From contig UQOB01000028.1 in NCBI GenBank assembly GCA_900542595.1, positions 1 to 15,275 on the forward strand: a stretch of DNA of 15,275 bases, given 5' to 3'. This document shows positions 13,329 through 15,275 of the stretch, one piece after another. The notes beneath the pieces were generated by a model, which searched no databases, had not been told where the DNA came from, and saw only the letters and a list, made by a program, of their open reading frames with translations. A program made the position numbers and the translations under genes. Each line of letters begins with the position of its first letter. The stretch's first letter is position 1. This DNA comes from an uncultured Mollicutes bacterium. Its GTDB lineage: Bacteria; Bacillota_I; Bacilli_A; RFN20; CAG-826.

Positions 13329-15275
13329 ATGAATGAATTAGTGCTTCTTAATACGAGGCTGAGGATGTATTCAGCCCAAATCTTCCGCTTGGAAATTAAA
13401 CGGGACAAGGAAAACTTTTTAGATAAGGGAACCTTCTTTTGCCCGAAAAAAAACCTTGCTTTAAATGGTGATTTTTCTCCCGAAATTAATGGAACTATTG
13501 TCACTGTTAAAGCGGGAAACATTACGATCACCTATGACTATACAAAAAAGGATTTTTCCTCTTTAGTCGTTAAAGAAAACGATGAAATAATCTTCTATGG
13601 AAAACCGGATATCCACGGCAAATCCCCCTTAAATGATGGGGAATTACCGGCTCCAAGTGATACTCCGAAAGTTTTCGCTATCTATGATAACCCAGCGATG
13701 TTACTGCCTCAACAAGGCTATAAAAAGGGGAAGGGGAAAGTGAAAGTTTTAAAGAATAGGCATGACGTCTATCTCTTATTCTGCAATAACGACCCCATCC
13801 TTTTAAGAAAGCTCTACATCACTCTCACTGGCCCCACTGAAATGGTACCGCTTAAGAGCTTCGGTCTCTGGGATAGTAAGTACTTTGAATATACCGATGA
13901 ATCGATTGAAGAAGAACTCGATAACTTTAAGAAGTACAGCCTCCCAATCGATAACTTCGTCATCGATACCGATTGGCGGAAACCGAGCAAGAAAAATGGC
14001 GCCGGTTACGGAATTAACAAGAAAGATTTCCCTAATCTCTATAAAACTCTAAATAATCTCCATAAACACGATTTAACGGTCACTTTTAATGATCACCCCG
14101 AACCTGTGGAAGGCTGCGAGACCGCTTTTAGTGAGAAAGAAGTCGCTTACCGTTCTTATCACCTAAAGAAGCTCTTAAATATGGGTCTCGACTATTGGTG
14201 GTATGACCGGAACTGGTGGACTAAACTTAAGAGTCCCAGTAAAGACATCAACCCGGAAAGCATTGGGATGTATCTCTATGACGACATCGCGAAGCAAGTG
14301 AATAAAGCGATGGAGAAGTATGAACTCGGTTATGAAAAGCGTCCCCTCATCATGGCCAATATCGATGATATTAGAAATGGCACCTACGTTAAAATCCATA
14401 ACACCGCTAGTCACCGGTATAGCTTGCAGTGGACCGGGGATACGTGGATGACGACGGATAGCCTTCATCAAGAATTTAGAAATATGTTAAAAGCCGGGAA
14501 TAACGGCATCACCTACTATAGTAGTGACTTAACCGGTCACATGGGGGACGGGGATTTAGATCTCTATCTTAGATGGATTGAATACGGAACCTTCTCCCCA
14601 ATCTTTAGGCTTCACTCCACGAAAGGGCAAAAGAGATACCGGCAACCCTGGTACTATGGGGATGAAGCGGTAGAAGTTACCCGTAATTACCTTAATCTCC
14701 GTTATCGACTTTTACCCTTATTCTATTCTTTAGCCCATGAAAACTATCTGGCCGGCGTCCCAATGGTGAGGAGCCTCGACTACTACAGCCATATTAAGCG
14801 GGATGATGAAGCCTTCTTAGGCGACCATCTTCTCTTTGCGTTAGTCAAACCAGAAGAATGGAATTTCTTGATGGAAAAAGAGGCATTCATTGGGAAAGTT
14901 AAAGCTTCTTTCTATTTAAATGAAAACTTAGAAGGGGAACCGGTTAAGACTAAGACTTATCACGATATTAACTTTGATTGGCCGAAGAATTCTCCTTGCC
15001 CGAGGCTCTTTAAGAATGAACATTGGTCAGCAAAATTCGTGACCAAAATCAAAGCCCCCAATGTCACCGATAAAGAGATCCGCCTCGCTGTCGGAGCGGA
15101 CGATGGAATCCGGGTTTATCTCGATAACGTCTTAATTATCGACGATTGGCATAACAAAGCCTTTAGCATCGATGATGGACCAATCCTTGAACCTAATTCC
15201 GCCCATGATTTAGTCATCGAATATTATCAAGGGGCCGGTGGAGCCGGTCTTAAGACCTTCTTTAAGCTCACCCCC
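13329..15275 (+). CDS. Glycoside hydrolase family 31 with PA14-like domain (3' truncated)
   Basis: The frame is open for 649 codons to the window edge with no stop. It has no signal peptide, so the enzyme is probably cytosolic. After an N-terminal beta domain (about residues 1-175) comes the GH31 barrel. KSFGLWDSKYFEYTDE, then IDNFVIDTDW, are followed by the nucleophile region GLDYWWYDRNWW (Asp293). The acid/base region is LQWTGDTW (Asp371). FRLHSTKGQKRYRQPWYYG completes the site. Family members hydrolyse or transfer alpha-glucosyl, alpha-xylosyl, alpha-galactosyl or alpha-N-acetylgalactosaminyl groups. The nucleophile motif has Arg-Asn-Trp where alpha-glucosidases have Met-Asn-Glu-Pro, so the substrate is open. 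Residues from about 555 form a PA14-like domain (VGADDGIRVYLDNVLIIDDW, then IEYYQGAGGAGL), a sugar-binding module. ATG 13329 is the only good start near a promoter; GTG 13341 is an alternative. Confidence 0.87.
   Translation, partial: MNELVLLNTRLRMYSAQIFRLEIKRDKENFLDKGTFFCPKKNLALNGDFSPEINGTIVTVKAGNITITYDYTKKDFSSLVVKENDEIIFYGKPDIHGKSPLNDGELPAPSDTPKVFAIYDNPAMLLPQQGYKKGKGKVKVLKNRHDVYLLFCNNDPILLRKLYITLTGPTEMVPLKSFGLWDSKYFEYTDESIEEELDNFKKYSLPIDNFVIDTDWRKPSKKNGAGYGINKKDFPNLYKTLNNLHKHDLTVTFNDHPEPVEGCETAFSEKEVAYRSYHLKKLLNMGLDYWWYDRNWWTKLKSPSKDINPESIGMYLYDDIAKQVNKAMEKYELGYEKRPLIMANIDDIRNGTYVKIHNTASHRYSLQWTGDTWMTTDSLHQEFRNMLKAGNNGITYYSSDLTGHMGDGDLDLYLRWIEYGTFSPIFRLHSTKGQKRYRQPWYYGDEAVEVTRNYLNLRYRLLPLFYSLAHENYLAGVPMVRSLDYYSHIKRDDEAFLGDHLLFALVKPEEWNFLMEKEAFIGKVKASFYLNENLEGEPVKTKTYHDINFDWPKNSPCPRLFKNEHWSAKFVTKIKAPNVTDKEIRLAVGADDGIRVYLDNVLIIDDWHNKAFSIDDGPILEPNSAHDLVIEYYQGAGGAGLKTFFKLTP

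Noticed and set aside
13298..14471. Minus-strand frames at 13298-13531 and 14175-14471
   Set aside because: They are shadows of the plus-strand GH31 gene, whose catalytic motifs are clear.
1..15275. UGA read as tryptophan, as in mycoplasmas
   Set aside because: Every conserved gene is complete with the standard code and uses TGG for Trp. No gene ends in TGA, so absence of recoding is likely though not proven.

Overview
The window looks like the chromosome of a low-GC, fermentative member of the Bacillota or a Mollicutes relative, probably gut-associated. The main support is a class II galactose-1-phosphate uridylyltransferase, a Firmicutes-type galactokinase, an A/T-rich base composition and strong AAGGAGG ribosome binding sites. 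All conserved genes read through with the standard code: Trp is TGG, stops are TAA or TAG, and no gene ends in TGA. There is therefore no sign of mycoplasma-type recoding. Exact taxonomy cannot be fixed from this sequence alone.

Positions 1-5751 form one tightly packed plus-strand operon: the 3' end of an iron-containing alcohol dehydrogenase, galT, galK, malQ and rimO. Neighbours overlap or are separated by 5-52 bases. GalK and GalT are the kinase and transferase of the Leloir galactose pathway. MalQ feeds on maltodextrins. RimO, which modifies ribosomal protein S12, is a housekeeping passenger. A consensus promoter, a tRNA-Thr(GGT) and an intrinsic terminator follow at 5767-5945. The terminator probably also ends read-through from the operon.

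Positions 5946-8883 look like an accessory islet behind the tRNA. It holds an AAA+ ATPase of the AAA_14/DUF4143 type whose promoter is flanked by two near-identical repeats exactly 84 bp apart. Next come a broken gene remnant (7482-7943) and an unrecognised 282-residue protein that appears to be expressed from a leaderless transcript. A flavodoxin (plus strand) and an AzgA-like NCS2 purine permease (minus strand) then converge, with one base between their stop codons. Upstream of the permease on the minus strand is a decayed DUF3137-like membrane protein gene with a seven-G tract at one frame break.

The last part carries a MATE-family exporter with an unusual, highly palindromic 5' region. 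It is followed by a cytosolic glycoside hydrolase family 31 enzyme with a C-terminal PA14-like domain, cut by the window end and also apparently leaderless. The GH31 enzyme, MalQ, GalK/GalT and the alcohol dehydrogenase fit a lifestyle of intracellular glycan-fragment breakdown and fermentation. No phage, transposase, CRISPR array or rRNA was seen. The least explained items are the MATE leader, the twin repeats around the ATPase promoter, and the orphan 282-residue protein.
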